Assembly (NCBI RefSeq): GCF_030066995.1
Contig: NZ_JASJAP010000004.1
Coordinates: forward strand, 186,001 to 250,000
DNA length: 64,000 bases
Direction of reading: 5' to 3'
Source: Erythrobacter sp.
GTDB lineage: Bacteria > Pseudomonadota > Alphaproteobacteria > Sphingomonadales > Sphingomonadaceae
In this document: piece by piece, positions 37,934-47,550 of the stretch
Layout: the number at the start of each line of letters is the position of its first letter
How positions within the stretch are numbered: position 1 is the first letter of the stretch
Translations under genes and position numbers: made by a program
Notes under the pieces: generated by a model
Databases searched by the model: none
What the model was told of the DNA's origin: nothing
Seen by the model: only the letters and a program-made list of their open reading frames with translations

Positions 37934-40147
37934 CTAGTCGATAAAAACCTCTTCAAACGACGGGGGCTCACCGTCGTTCGGTGGCGGACGCGCTGGCGGC
38001 TCGTCGGGCGGCAGGTTCTGACCGGTCGCCTCCTCAAGGAAGTCCTCGCTGGCTGCAGGAGGAGGCTCTGGAGTTAAGGGCGATGTGTCATCGCTGCCTT
38101 CGGGCACCCCAAAACTGTCTTCGAACTCGGTGCGGCCCGGATCGACCAGATTGCCCTGCTCGTCGATGTAATAATAGTCGTCCGGATCGCCATAGAGGTA
38201 TTCGTCATCGGGCTCGATCATCCAGTCCGGCAGGTTCAACTCGGTGTCAAAGGGGATGTCCGCGCGATCCTTCACCGCGACGCGCATAAACGCCGCAAAA
38301 GCCTGAGCGGGCGCGCGCCCGCCTTGCAAGCCCGGCACGCGCCGCGCGTCGTCCCGACCCATCCACACGCCAGTGGTGATACCGGAAGAGAAGCCGACGA
38401 AATAGCCGTCCTTGTTCGAACTCGTCGTACCGGTCTTCCCCGCGACATGGCGTCCTTCGATTTGCGCCGCGCGGCCCGTCCCGGTCTGGACGGCGGCCTG
38501 CAACAGATCGGTTATTCCAGCGGCCACATATTCAGGCACAAGTGTGCGCCGGGGCGGTTTCCGGCGCTCGTAAAGCAGCTCACCGCCCGCCGTGACCACT
38601 TTGGTGATCCCATAGGGCTCAACGCTTTCCCCACGCGCCGCAACTGCGGCAAAGGCGCGGGTCATCTCGATCAGACGCACCTCTGAGGTGCCGAGCACCA
38701 TTGAGGGAAAGCTGGAAACAGTCGAGGAAATGCCAAAACGGCGCGCGGTCGAGGCGACCCGGCCAAACCCCACCTCGTTACCCAGCTGCGCGGCGATCGT
38801 GTTGATCGAAAAGGCAAAGGCGGTGCGCAGGTTGGTCTCGCCGATATTGCGCCCGTTGGCGTTGCTCGGGCTCCAGCCGTCGAAGCGAACCGGTTCGTCG
38901 GTAACGCGGCTTTCCGGCGTGTACCCTTCTTCCAGCGCGGCGAGATAGACAAACAGTTTCCAGGAGGATCCCGGCTGGCGCAGCGCGTCGGTCGCGCGGT
39001 TGAAATTCGTCGCGACGTAATCCGTCCCCCCGACCAATGCGAGGACAGCGCCGTCGCCGTCGAGACTGACAAGCGCGCCCTGCGAACCGTCGGGCACATT
39101 GCTCTTCACCGCCGTAGTCGCTGCGCGCTGCATCCCCACATCGAGCGTCGTCCACACCTCGATCGGGGCGGAGGTTTCCGGCAGCAGCAGATCGAGCTGC
39201 GGCAGCGCCCAATCCGTGAAATAGCGCACCGAATTGGTGCCCGCCTGCTGCTTGATCTCAACCGTGTCGACATCAACGCGCGCCTGACTGGCGGTGATAT
39301 AGCCCTGCTCGCGCATCAGCCGCAGGACAACTTTCGCGCGGTCGACCGCGGCCTGGACGTCGGCGGTCGGCGAGTACCGGCTCGGTGCCTTCACAAGCCC
39401 GGCGATGATCGCGGCTTCGGCAACGCTCAATTCCTTCGCCGGGTGGCTGAAGAATTTGCGGCTCGCGCTGTCGATCCCATAGGCGCCGCCGCCGAAATAG
39501 ACCTTGTTTAGATACAGCTCGAGGATCTGTTCCTTGGTGAACTTCCATTCGAGCGCCATGGCCAGCACCGCCTCGCGCGCCTTGCGGTCATAGGTCCGAT
39601 TGGAATTGAGGAAGATGTTGCGCGCCAGCTGCTGCGTGATCGTCGAAGTGCCACCCACGCGTTCGCGCGCGCCGGTTAGCCCCTCGATGATCGCGCCGGT
39701 CAGCCGGATCGGATCGACACCATAGTGATCCTCGAAACGCTTGTCCTCGACGGCGACCATCGCGTTTTTCATGGTGTCGGGAATTTCGTTATACGGCAGC
39801 CAGACACCAAAGCTCGGCCCCAGTTCGACTATTTCCGATCCGTCGCGCGCGCGCACCAGAATGGTCTGGGCGTTCTGGGTGGACTTGAGCTGATAGAAGC
39901 TGGGGATCTCACGCGCGGCAAAACCGACCGCAAACGCCAGAAAAACCGCGCCAAGTAGCGCGACACCGACGCCCGCCACGACCAGGCGCTTGGTCCATTT
40001 CCATAGAAACGAAGGGCGCTCTTCACCGCTCGAGCCCCCATTGCGGGGCGCCTTCTTGCGCGGCGCAGCCTGGCGCGCGCGTTCGCTCGCGCCCCGGCGG
40101 CTGCCTCGCTTGTCCTTGTTTGTCAGCTGTCTGCCGCGTTTTGCCAT
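37934..40147 (-). CDS. Penicillin-binding protein 1A (bifunctional transglycosylase/transpeptidase)
   Basis: Class A PBP polymerising and cross-linking peptidoglycan, 737 residues. A basic cytoplasmic tail (residues 1-53) and one transmembrane helix (about 54-77) precede a GT51 domain with VAVEDKRFEDH (Glu134 as likely catalytic residue) and GTSTITQQLARN. The transpeptidase has SxxK as S394-S-W-K397, SxN as S447-I-N449 and KTG at 571-573. The C-terminus is a long acidic, Pro-rich tail of about 100 residues (EPDDEYLYGDPDDYYYID onward), which is unusual in composition and probably disordered. Gene length is within the range for alphaproteobacterial PBP1A homologues. Confidence 0.92.
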   Translation of the reverse strand: MAKRGRQLTNKDKRGSRRGASERARQAAPRKKAPRNGGSSGEERPSFLWKWTKRLVVAGVGVALLGAVFLAFAVGFAAREIPSFYQLKSTQNAQTILVRARDGSEIVELGPSFGVWLPYNEIPDTMKNAMVAVEDKRFEDHYGVDPIRLTGAIIEGLTGARERVGGTSTITQQLARNIFLNSNRTYDRKAREAVLAMALEWKFTKEQILELYLNKVYFGGGAYGIDSASRKFFSHPAKELSVAEAAIIAGLVKAPSRYSPTADVQAAVDRAKVVLRLMREQGYITASQARVDVDTVEIKQQAGTNSVRYFTDWALPQLDLLLPETSAPIEVWTTLDVGMQRAATTAVKSNVPDGSQGALVSLDGDGAVLALVGGTDYVATNFNRATDALRQPGSSWKLFVYLAALEEGYTPESRVTDEPVRFDGWSPSNANGRNIGETNLRTAFAFSINTIAAQLGNEVGFGRVASTARRFGISSTVSSFPSMVLGTSEVRLIEMTRAFAAVAARGESVEPYGITKVVTAGGELLYERRKPPRRTLVPEYVAAGITDLLQAAVQTGTGRAAQIEGRHVAGKTGTTSSNKDGYFVGFSSGITTGVWMGRDDARRVPGLQGGRAPAQAFAAFMRVAVKDRADIPFDTELNLPDWMIEPDDEYLYGDPDDYYYIDEQGNLVDPGRTEFEDSFGVPEGSDDTSPLTPEPPPAASEDFLEEATGQNLPPDEPPARPPPNDGEPPSFEEVFID

Positions 40148-40286
40148 TACGCGCTGTGTGCCCGGTCATCGATGATCATGAAGAGCGCCCTGCATAGGCA
40201 AGTTGTAACAAGGAGTGAACACCGACGCACGGGCGCGTCCCCGCCCGATCTGCACCACACGGCGCATCGCGCAACCGTTTACGCGC

Positions 40287-40697
40287 TCATCCCTCGTTCT
40301 CGGGGGCAAAGCTGAGCGCGGCGGAGTTGATGCAATAACGAAGTCCGCCTTCCTCGGGAGGGCCGTCGGGGAAAACATGCCCCAGATGGCTGCCGCAATT
40401 GCCGCACAGAACCTCGGTACGGATCATGCCGTGCGACATGTCACGCCGTTCTTCGATCGTGTCTTCGTCCGCCGGCCGTGTGAAGGCGGGCCAGCCGCAG
40501 CCCGAATTGTATTTAGCCGCGCTGATGAACAGCCGCGTGCCGCAGGCCGCGCACATATATTCCCCGTCCTCGTAGAACTTGTCGTATCGGCCCGAAAAGG
40601 GGCGCTCCGTCCCGGCCTCGCGCAGGATATGAAACTGTTCCGCGCTCAGCCGTTCGCGCCACTGCGCTTCGGTCAGTGTCTTGGGGTCTTCGCTCAT
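40287..40697 (-). CDS. msrB: Peptide-methionine (R)-S-oxide reductase
   Basis: Reduces methionine-R-sulfoxide in proteins. The 136-residue protein has the zinc pairs Cys49-x-x-Cys52 (CAAC) and Cys98-x-x-Cys101 (CGNC), the GCGWPAF and GSHLGHVFPDGP blocks, and catalytic Cys122 in RYCINSAAL. No signal peptide, so cytosolic. It is separate from msrA. It lies next to the GST-fold gene on the same strand, with 53 bases between them. Confidence 0.96.
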   Translation of the reverse strand: MSEDPKTLTEAQWRERLSAEQFHILREAGTERPFSGRYDKFYEDGEYMCAACGTRLFISAAKYNSGCGWPAFTRPADEDTIEERRDMSHGMIRTEVLCGNCGSHLGHVFPDGPPEEGGLRYCINSAALSFAPENEG

Positions 40698-40750
40698 CGC
40701 CGCTGCCTCTTCTTGTTACGCGGCGCATATAGGACGCGCGGCGCACAAAA

Positions 40751-41422
40751 TCACGCATCGACCTTGGCATAGTGATCGGGCGGGCGGATACCGTCCATGC
40801 GCTCGGTCAGCAGCGGCTGAAAGCTCGGGCGGCTCTTGAACACCGCGTACCAGCCGCGCGTCTGTTCGTGATCGGTCCAGTCGATGCCGCCCAGATAGTC
40901 CGCGACCGAAATCTGCGCGGCCGCAGCAAGGTCCGCCATGCTCATGGTCGATCCGGCCAGCCACGGGCGCGTGTCGATCAGCCAATCCATGTAATCGAGG
41001 TGGCCATGCGCCATACGCATCGCGTTCGAAAGGACAGTGCTATCGGGAGGTTGGCGCAAGATCAGGCGTTTCTTCATTCGTTCGTTGAGCAGTGGCTGCG
41101 TGACATCGTGGAAGAAATTCTCATCGAACAGCGCGGTCAAGCGCCGGATTTCGGCTCGCGCGGTGGCCGATCCGCTGATCATCGGCAGACGATCAACGGT
41201 CTCTTCAAGATATTCGCCGATCGCGCGGCTGTCCGACAACACCGCCTTGCGATCCTCGCTCACGATCACGGGCGTGCGCCCGGCCGGGTTGAGGTTGTAA
41301 AACTCGTCGGAAGCGTTCCACGGATCCGCGCGCACGGGCTGATAGGCGATATTCTTTTCGCCCATGAGCAAGCGGATCTTGCGGCTGAACGGGCACAGCG
41401 GGAATTGGTAGAGATACCACAT
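40751..41422 (-). CDS. fzlA: FzlA-like glutathione S-transferase-fold protein
   Basis: 223-residue GST-fold protein. The N-terminal thioredoxin-like half contains LYQFPLCPFSRKIRLLMGEK and NPAGRTPVI with SDSRAIGEYLEE; the C-terminal helical half contains RPWLAGSTMSMADLAAAAQISVADYLGGIDW, KSRPSFQPLL and the terminal PPDHYAKVDA. That set, particularly the PPxHYAxxD end, fits FzlA, the FtsZ-binding division protein of alphaproteobacteria, which lacks normal GST activity. If so it acts at the divisome rather than in detoxification. Assignment is from remembered family pattern; a generic GST is the alternative. Confidence 0.7.
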   Translation of the reverse strand: MWYLYQFPLCPFSRKIRLLMGEKNIAYQPVRADPWNASDEFYNLNPAGRTPVIVSEDRKAVLSDSRAIGEYLEETVDRLPMISGSATARAEIRRLTALFDENFFHDVTQPLLNERMKKRLILRQPPDSTVLSNAMRMAHGHLDYMDWLIDTRPWLAGSTMSMADLAAAAQISVADYLGGIDWTDHEQTRGWYAVFKSRPSFQPLLTERMDGIRPPDHYAKVDA

Positions 41423-41494
41423 ATTGCGGCGAACCCTTAACGCGCAAAAGCGCGCGTTGAAAGCGTGGTTAACGCCCCTTTCTGAATAGGGCGA

Positions 41495-41887
41495 TCAGAG
41501 CCCGGCGGCTTGCAGCATCAACAGGCAGGCAGGCATCACGGCGTCGACCTCACCCGCTTCGTTGAGCCGCACGGCTTCGGCGCGCACTTCGCGCTCGATG
41601 GCGGCGCGGTCGAGCCGATGCTCGTCCATAATCCCTGCCAGCGTCACCACGAAAAACTCGCGTCCCCGTTCGCGCAAGTCGGGCTCGGCGCCCCCCGCCA
41701 TCTCCGCGCGGTTGGCCGCGAGCGCAAACGCCGCCGAGCACCGAATCGCGGCGCGATTTTCGCTTGTCAGCCGGGTTTCACGTGCGGACTCGGCAACTTC
41801 GGCGGAGGGCGTGACGGGCGCGGGCTCGGACGGATTGGTGGCCTGAAGCGCAAGCGCGAGCGCGGACAAAAAGAGGGTTTCGATCAT
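41495..41887 (-). CDS. Small exported protein of unknown function
   Basis: 130-residue protein starting at ATG 41885-41887. A short hydrophobic N-terminus (MIETLFLSALALALQAT) looks like a signal peptide, followed by a Pro/Ala/Glu linker and a helical domain with two Cys residues (IRCSAAFALAANRAEM and MPACLLMLQAA) that could pair in the periplasm. I do not recognise the family. It diverges from the VOC protein gene and has normal codon use for the region. Confidence 0.62.
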   Translation of the reverse strand: MIETLFLSALALALQATNPSEPAPVTPSAEVAESARETRLTSENRAAIRCSAAFALAANRAEMAGGAEPDLRERGREFFVVTLAGIMDEHRLDRAAIEREVRAEAVRLNEAGEVDAVMPACLLMLQAAGL

Positions 41888-41961
41888 GGCCAAGGCACTA
41901 TACGACTTTGGCTGAACGCCCGGCTACAAGGTCTGGGCGTAGATGAGAGGAGAACCCCCAA

Positions 41962-42354
41962 ATGCTCAACCATGTGATGATCGGCTCCAACGACATCGAA
42001 AAGTCCAAGACGTTCTACAACGCCGTTCTCGGTGTGCTGGGCGCGGGCGAACCTATGGTCCATGTTAACGACACCGGACAGACCCGCCTGTTCTACGTTC
42101 ACGATGGCAGCACGTTCTCGATCAGCGAGCCGATCAATGGAGAGCCGGCCACGGTCGCCAATGGCAGCACAATCGGGTTTGTCTGCGATTCGCCAGAACA
42201 GCTCCAGAAATTTCACGATGTGGCCCTGGCCAATGGCGGCGCGACGATGGAAGACCCCCCTGGCCTCCGTGAAGGCAGCATGGGTCCGATGTATCTGTGC
42301 TATTTCACCGATCCCGATGGCCACAAGATCTGCGGCATTCACCGCCCTGGTTAA
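41962..42354 (+). CDS. VOC-superfamily (glyoxalase/bleomycin-resistance-like) protein
   Basis: 130-residue vicinal-oxygen-chelate protein. It starts LNHVMIGSNDIEKSKTFYNAVLGVLG and ends YLCYFTDPDGHKICGIHRPG, the two beta-alpha-beta-beta-beta halves of the fold. His4 near the N-terminus and the DPDGH turn are typical. The metal and substrate cannot be told from sequence. A GAGGAGAA site precedes the ATG. It converges on metW with three bases between stops. Confidence 0.85.
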   Translation: MLNHVMIGSNDIEKSKTFYNAVLGVLGAGEPMVHVNDTGQTRLFYVHDGSTFSISEPINGEPATVANGSTIGFVCDSPEQLQKFHDVALANGGATMEDPPGLREGSMGPMYLCYFTDPDGHKICGIHRPG

Positions 42355-42357
42355 GCC

Positions 42358-42960
42358 TCAGCGGCTGACCTCAAACAATGCGAATTCGGCGCGCCAGTTT
42401 GCGCCTGGCGTGCCGATTTCCTCTCCGCCCGAGAAGAACCAGCGGCGTTCGATGCGAGCGCCTCTTTCATTCACCAGGCGGCGAAAGTCCTCAATTGTTA
42501 CATGGTGGATATTCTGCGTCTCGTACCAGCTCACCGGCAAAGCCTGCGTCACGGGCATTCGTCCGCTGAAAAGCAACGCTGAACGCGTGCGCCAGTGAGC
42601 AAAGTTTGGAAAGCTGATGAAGGCCGTGCGGCTCACGCGCAGCAATTCCTCCAATGTCTTGTCCGGTCGCGCGCTGGTTTGGAGCGTTTGGCCCAGCACG
42701 GTGTAATCGAACGCGTTGTCCGGATAGTCGGCAAGGTCTCGGTTCGCGTCGCCCTGCACCACTGACAGTCCGCGCGAAACGCATTTCTCGACCAGCTCCG
42801 CATCGATCTCGATCCCGCGCGCGTCGATCCCGCAATCGTCGCGCAGCACCGCCATCAAGGCGCCATCACCGCACCCAACATCAAGCACGGTTTGGCCAGC
42901 CTTCTCTCGCAGTTCCTGAGCGATCACGGCGAGGTCAAAACGCAGAGGGGGCTTAGCCAT
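42358..42960 (-). CDS. metW: Methionine biosynthesis protein MetW
   Basis: 200-residue class I methyltransferase-fold protein that works with MetX in homoserine acylation. Motif I is [15 protein letters not shown], followed by [46 protein letters not shown], which is diagnostic for MetW, and [16 protein letters not shown]. The ATG overlaps the end of metX by eight bases, so the pair is translationally coupled. Confidence 0.93.
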   Translation of the reverse strand: MAKPPLRFDLAVIAQELREKAGQTVLDVGCGDGALMAVLRDDCGIDARGIEIDAELVEKCVSRGLSVVQGDANRDLADYPDNAFDYTVLGQTLQTSARPDKTLEELLRVSRTAFISFPNFAHWRTRSALLFSGRMPVTQALPVSWYETQNIHHVTIEDFRRLVNERGARIERRWFFSGGEEIGTPGANWRAEFALFEVSR

Positions 42961-44053
42961 TGAGGAAGCCCTCCACGACGCGATCGAGCTGATCGTGCGG
43001 CAATAGAAAACTATCGTGCCCGGCGCTGGCGCTCAATTCCACGAAGCTGACCTGCGCGCGCGTCGAATTGAGCGCGTGGACCACGTGACGGCTCTCGCTG
43101 GTGGGATAGAGCCAGTCAGTGTCGAAACTGACGAGACAGAAGCGTGCCGTCGTACCGGAAAAGGCGTCCGCCAGCTTGCCGCAGTGCTCCTCGGCCAGGT
43201 CAAAGTAATCCATTGCGCGGGTGATGTAGAGATAGCTGTTCGCATCGAAGCGCTGGGTGAAGCCGCTGCCCTGATAACGCAGATAGCTTTCCACCTGAAA
43301 ATCGGCGTCGAAGCCGAAGCTTTTCGCGTCGCGATCCTGCAAACGCCGCCCGAACTTCTCGGTCAGCCCCTCCTCGGAAAGATAGGTGATGTGCGCAGCC
43401 ATCCGGGCCACCGCAAGGCCATTGTCGGGCCGCGAGCCGCTCGCATAATAATCTCCATCGCACCACGCCGGGTCTGCCATGATCGCCTGACGACCAACCT
43501 CGTGAAAGGCGATGTTCTGCGCAGAGTGCCGCGCGGTCGAGGCGATGACGAGGACGCGCTGCGCGCGCGTCGGCCAATTGGCCGCAAGGCTGAGCGCCTG
43601 CATCCCGCCCATCGATCCACCGATGACGGCGTGCAATCGCTCGATGCCAAGCCCATCGAGCAGCGCCACCTGCCCTCTCACCATGTCGCGGATGGTGATG
43701 ACTGGGAAACGCATCGCGTAGGGCTCGCCATCGGGCGCGAGGCTCTTGGGTCCGGTCGATCCCATGCACGATCCGATGACGTTGGCGCAGATGACGTGGA
43801 AGCGATCCGTGTCGATCGGCTTTCCAGGACCAACCATGCGCTCCCACCAGCCCGGCTTGCCCGTGATCGGATGCGCGCTCGCCACAAACTGGTCGCCGGT
43901 CAAAGCGTGGCAGATCAGGATCGCGTTCGACTTGTCCGCATTCAGCTCGCCATAGGTCTCATACGCGATTTGTGCACCAGCCAGATTCTGTCCGCTGTCA
44001 AGCGGGAGCTCGCCGGGGATGGCGTAGAGGTTCGAGGCGGAGGCCGGCTTCAT
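42953..44053 (-). CDS. metX: Homoserine O-acetyltransferase/O-succinyltransferase
   Basis: First committed step of methionine synthesis from homoserine. The 366-residue alpha/beta-hydrolase has the nucleophile elbow [10 protein letters not shown] with Ser147, Asp313 in FDTDWLYPT and His346 in SAGHDSFLL as likely triad, plus HALTGDQ and CMGSTGP blocks. I start at ATG 44051-44053, where family similarity begins; the frame is open for 41 further codons that overlap the divergent hisC leader. metW follows with an eight-base overlap. Presence of MetW usually goes with this form of MetX. Confidence 0.93.
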   Translation of the reverse strand: MKPASASNLYAIPGELPLDSGQNLAGAQIAYETYGELNADKSNAILICHALTGDQFVASAHPITGKPGWWERMVGPGKPIDTDRFHVICANVIGSCMGSTGPKSLAPDGEPYAMRFPVITIRDMVRGQVALLDGLGIERLHAVIGGSMGGMQALSLAANWPTRAQRVLVIASTARHSAQNIAFHEVGRQAIMADPAWCDGDYYASGSRPDNGLAVARMAAHITYLSEEGLTEKFGRRLQDRDAKSFGFDADFQVESYLRYQGSGFTQRFDANSYLYITRAMDYFDLAEEHCGKLADAFSGTTARFCLVSFDTDWLYPTSESRHVVHALNSTRAQVSFVELSASAGHDSFLLPHDQLDRVVEGFLNG

Positions 44054-44144
44054 CCCGGTGCCTAAAGAGGAAAAAGCGCGGCTCGACAAGTTCGCGCATG
44101 ACGGCTTGTGGCTTTTGCTTTTTTTGTCCAAGCCTCGCGGCGCG

Positions 44145-45257
44145 ATGACCAAACACGCTTCCAAACCTCGTGCCAAACCCTGGATCGACCAAATCCACGC
44201 CTACACGCCGGGCAAATCCAGCGCGGCCGATGGGCGCGCATTGATTAAGCTCTCGGCGAACGAAAATCCGCTCGGCACCAGCCGCGCGGCGATGGCAGCC
44301 CTGGCCGAAGCGCGCGAGCAAGCCGCGCTTTACGCGGACCCGGCCTGCACACGGCTGAGGGAAGCGCTGGCACAGCTGCATGGTCTGGAAGCGGACCAGA
44401 TCGTGTGCGGCACCGGCTCGGGCGAATTGCTGCATTGCGCGGTGCAGGCGTTTGCGGGCGCTGGCGATGAGGTGCTCTTCTCGCGCTATTCCTTCTCGCT
44501 CTATCCGTTGATCGCGCACAAGGTCGGTGCGACGCCGGTGATGGCAGCGGACGCGGACTACGCGGCTGATGTCGACGCGCTGCTGGGGGCGGTGACGCCG
44601 GCGACGCGCGTTGTGTTGCTCGACAATCCGAACAACCCGACCGCGACATGGATCGATCCCGACGCCGTGCGCCGCCTGCATGCCGGGCTGCGCGGCGACA
44701 TCCTGCTCGTGCTTGACGAAGCTTACGCCGAGTATCTCCCCGAGGCGCACCAGCCGGTGGGCTTCGAGCTTGCCCGGAGACACGAAAACGTGCTGGTCAC
44801 GCGCACATTCTCTAAAGCCTATGGTCTGGCCGCTGAACGCATCGGCTGGGCCTATGGCGCGCCGCATCTGATCGACTATCTCAACCGCCTGCGCGGCGCG
44901 TTCAACGTCAGCGCAAGCGGGCAGAAAGCCGCGCTCGCTGCCGTCGGCGATCAGGAGTTCGTCCAGCGCTCGGCGGCCAGCAACCGCGAAGCGCGCTCGC
45001 GGTTCGTCGCCCAGATCGAGGCTCTGGGCAATCGTGGTCTGCGCGCTCTGCCGAGCGAGGCGAATTTCGTACTGGTCGAGTTTGCCGGAAAGCTGAGCGC
45101 GCAATCGGCGATGCAGGCGCTCGGCGATGCGGGCTATGCGGTGCGCCATCTGCCGGGCCAGGGCCTGCCCAATCACCTGCGGATCACGATCGGCACGCCG
45201 CACGATATGGACGTGGTCGCGCAAACCCTGTCTCAGGCGGCGGGGGTCTCGGCGTGA
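44145..45257 (+). CDS. hisC: Histidinol-phosphate aminotransferase
   Basis: Fold-type I PLP aminotransferase of 370 residues. Motifs: [44 protein letters not shown] and the Schiff-base segment [17 protein letters not shown] with Lys224. It overlaps the downstream dehydrogenase gene by four bases (GTGA), an arrangement seen where HisC also transaminates aromatic precursors, so dual use in histidine and tyrosine/phenylalanine synthesis is plausible. The ATG at 44145 is preferred; the frame is open earlier but into the metX leader. Confidence 0.9.
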   Translation: MTKHASKPRAKPWIDQIHAYTPGKSSAADGRALIKLSANENPLGTSRAAMAALAEAREQAALYADPACTRLREALAQLHGLEADQIVCGTGSGELLHCAVQAFAGAGDEVLFSRYSFSLYPLIAHKVGATPVMAADADYAADVDALLGAVTPATRVVLLDNPNNPTATWIDPDAVRRLHAGLRGDILLVLDEAYAEYLPEAHQPVGFELARRHENVLVTRTFSKAYGLAAERIGWAYGAPHLIDYLNRLRGAFNVSASGQKAALAAVGDQEFVQRSAASNREARSRFVAQIEALGNRGLRALPSEANFVLVEFAGKLSAQSAMQALGDAGYAVRHLPGQGLPNHLRITIGTPHDMDVVAQTLSQAAGVSA

Positions 45258-46156
45258 AGATCGAGACCGTCGCGATTATCGGGCTGGGCCTGCTTGGCGG
45301 CTCGATCGGGCTGGCCATTGCGCAGCGCGCTCCGGGCATCGTCACCACCGGCTATGACCGCGACGAGGCCGTGCGCGCCGCCGCGCGCGAGCGCGGTCTG
45401 GTGGGCGCGGTGTGCGAGAGCGCTGCGGAGGCGGTCGCCAAGGCGGATCTCGTCATTTTGTGCGTGCCCGTCGGCGCCATGGAAGCGGCCGCGCGCGCCA
45501 TCGCCGAGCACCTGCCGCAGCGCGCCATCATCTCCGATGTCGGCTCTTCCAAAAAGAGCGTGATCGAAGCGCTCAGCGCCGCTCTGCCGGGCCGTACGAT
45601 CATTCCCGCGCACCCCGTGGCCGGAACCGAGCAAAGCGGGCCGCAAGCCGGCTTTGCGACGCTGTTCGCCGGGCGCTGGTGCATTCTCACGCCGCCCGCC
45701 GACGCCGATCCCGCGGCCCTCGAGGCGCTGTCGGACTTCTGGACAAAGCTGGGCGCGCGCGTCGAGCTTATGGACGCTGAGCATCACGATCTGGTTCTGG
45801 CGGTGACCAGCCATATTCCCCACCTCATCGCCTTCACGATTGTCGGCACGGCCAGCGACCTTGAGGACGTGACGAGGTCCGAAGTCATCAAATATTCCGC
45901 CGGGGGCTTCCGCGACTTCACCCGTATCGCCGCGAGCGACCCCGTAATGTGGCGCGATGTGTTCCTCAACAACAAGGGCGCTGTGCTGGAGATGCTGGGC
46001 CGGTTCACCGAAGACCTCACCGCCCTTCAGCGCGCGATCCGATCCGGCGATGGGGAGACGCTGCACGAATTGTTCAGCCGCACCCGCGCGATCCGGCGCG
46101 AAGTCATCGATCAGGGGCAGGACGACGAAAAACCCGACTTTGGCCGGGAACACTGA
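45254..46156 (+). CDS. Prephenate/arogenate dehydrogenase
   Basis: NAD(P)-dependent TyrA-family enzyme for tyrosine synthesis, 300 residues. The Rossmann motif is IIGLGLLGGSIGLAI at the N-terminus, followed by ISDVGSSKKSVIE, PAHPVAGTEQSGP and the C-terminal helical domain with HDLVLAVTSHIPHLIAF and GGFRDFTRIAASDPVMW. No ACT or chorismate mutase domain is fused. The start is GTG, overlapping the hisC stop. Substrate preference (prephenate or arogenate) is not decided by sequence. Confidence 0.9.
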   Translation: MKIETVAIIGLGLLGGSIGLAIAQRAPGIVTTGYDRDEAVRAAARERGLVGAVCESAAEAVAKADLVILCVPVGAMEAAARAIAEHLPQRAIISDVGSSKKSVIEALSAALPGRTIIPAHPVAGTEQSGPQAGFATLFAGRWCILTPPADADPAALEALSDFWTKLGARVELMDAEHHDLVLAVTSHIPHLIAFTIVGTASDLEDVTRSEVIKYSAGGFRDFTRIAASDPVMWRDVFLNNKGAVLEMLGRFTEDLTALQRAIRSGDGETLHELFSRTRAIRREVIDQGQDDEKPDFGREH

Positions 46157-46303
46157 CGCGCCGAATCGGAGTTAGTTGATCAAACACATCCCTGGAGGGG
46201 GGTGAACGAACTCCTCGCCCGATTGTTCGCCAGGATTGAGCGTAAAGCGGCCCGCAGCAAAGCTAGCAGGCCTTTTGCAAGTAGGAAAACACGCCCGCGC
46301 TCG

Positions 46304-46984
46304 TCACGCATTCAACGCGTTGATCGCCGCGTGCACGCGGGTCTCGATTTCCTCACGCTTCAGTCCCGCCGGAATGGTCTCCCCCACGCGGTATGTGATC
46401 GTCCCGGGTCGCTTGATCAGGCGGTGATAGACCGGCCCGCTGTTCACCGCGATCGGAACAACCGGCAGACCCAGCAGCTTGTACGTGCCCGCAAAGCCCG
46501 ATTGCAATGGCGGCTGCGAGCCGTGCTCGACCCGCGTTCCTTCGGGAAAGATCACCAGCGGTCGCCCTTCCGCCACGCGTTCGCGCGCGGTCTTGATCAT
46601 TTCGCGCAACGCGCGTGCCCCCTTGTCACGGGCCACGGGGATGAGCCCGTAAATCCGCGCCGAATAGCCCCAGCCCGGAATCAGGAACAGCTCACGCTTG
46701 GCGAACACTGTTGGAAAGCGAAACAGGCGCGGCATGTCGATCGCCTCGAAATAGCTTTCATGCTTGACCGCGATCAGCACCGGCCCGTCGGGCAGCGTCC
46801 CTTCAAGGACCACCTTTATCCCGACGATACGCTCAAGGCACCAGCGATGCCAGCGCCCCCATGTGGCAACCACGCCGCGCAGCCGCTCACGGCCAAAGGG
46901 AATGGCCAGCACCGAGGCGACGACCAGCAGAGCGCTGAAGCCGTAAAAGACGGGGTAAAACAGCAGGCTGCGCGCGAAGGGCAT
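46304..46984 (-). CDS. plsC: 1-acyl-sn-glycerol-3-phosphate acyltransferase (PlsC family)
   Basis: Inner-membrane acyltransferase making phosphatidic acid, 226 residues. An N-terminal hydrophobic segment (YPVFYGFSALLVVASVLAIPF) anchors it. The catalytic block is AVKHESYFEAID, with His-x4-Glu in place of the usual His-x4-Asp, and block III is FPEGTRVEHGS. It is the last gene of the ftsE-ftsX-ydcF-plsC run on the minus strand, 22 bases after ydcF. It converges on the tyrA-type gene, with an unremarkable 147-base gap. Confidence 0.88.
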   Translation of the reverse strand: MPFARSLLFYPVFYGFSALLVVASVLAIPFGRERLRGVVATWGRWHRWCLERIVGIKVVLEGTLPDGPVLIAVKHESYFEAIDMPRLFRFPTVFAKRELFLIPGWGYSARIYGLIPVARDKGARALREMIKTARERVAEGRPLVIFPEGTRVEHGSQPPLQSGFAGTYKLLGLPVVPIAVNSGPVYHRLIKRPGTITYRVGETIPAGLKREEIETRVHAAINALNA

Positions 46985-47006
46985 GGGAGGGCGGAGGCGC
47001 TCCTTT

Positions 47007-47537
47007 TCAGACGTTGAGCCAGCCAGCGATCTGGCTTGCGATCAGCTTGTGATACTCAAGAAAAAGCGCCCACATGCTCGGCTGCGAAGGCACCGCGTCG
47101 CGCACCACGCGCACGCCATCGGGCAGCTTGCGGTTAAGCTCGCCCGCCGCGCGGCGCATGTGCCAGTCGGTCGTCACCAGACGCAGGGAAGCGACGTCGT
47201 TCTGCTCCACCCACTCGGCGGTCTCGGACGCGTTGCCGCGTGTGTCGAGCGCCATGAAGCCGAGCGAGACGCAGCATTGCATCTGCGCTGCCGGTACATC
47301 GAACTGGGCCGCGAACTCGTCCGGCTTCACTTCGGGATCGACCCCGGTGACCAGCATCCGCCGCGCCAAACCTTCATCCAGCACATCGAGCCCGCGCGCG
47401 ATCCGCCCCGCGCCGCCCGTGGGTACAATCACGGCGTCGGTCGCCATCTTCTTGGCTGGCTGCGGCAGATCAACCGCGAACCACAGGAAGCCGAGCGCCC
47501 AGACCAGAAATGCCACCGATAGGAATGTGCGAACCAT
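47007..47537 (-). CDS. YdcF-family (DUF218) membrane-anchored protein
   Basis: 176-residue protein with an N-terminal anchor (TFLSVAFLVWALGFLWFAVDL) and a DUF218 domain carrying DAVIVPTGGAGRIARGLDVL, RMLVTGVDP, DTRGNASETAEWV and LVTTDWHMRRAAGEL. The family includes ElyC/SanA-type envelope proteins; the precise reaction is unknown. Placement between ftsX and plsC, with 13- and 22-base gaps, implies one operon and an envelope role. Confidence 0.84.
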   Translation of the reverse strand: MVRTFLSVAFLVWALGFLWFAVDLPQPAKKMATDAVIVPTGGAGRIARGLDVLDEGLARRMLVTGVDPEVKPDEFAAQFDVPAAQMQCCVSLGFMALDTRGNASETAEWVEQNDVASLRLVTTDWHMRRAAGELNRKLPDGVRVVRDAVPSQPSMWALFLEYHKLIASQIAGWLNV

Positions 47538-47550
47538 TACCGGCTCTTCT

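Noticed and set aside
36211-38037. 608-codon minus-strand open frame across the Do-like protease gene
   Set aside because: It is antisense to a gene with complete catalytic and PDZ motifs; its translation is Arg/His/Ala-rich with no domain, as expected for GC-rich shadow frames.
46157-46303. Terminator between the tyrA-type gene and plsC
   Set aside because: Only a short bulged dyad (GCAAAG/CTTTTGC) is present, too weak to support a call.
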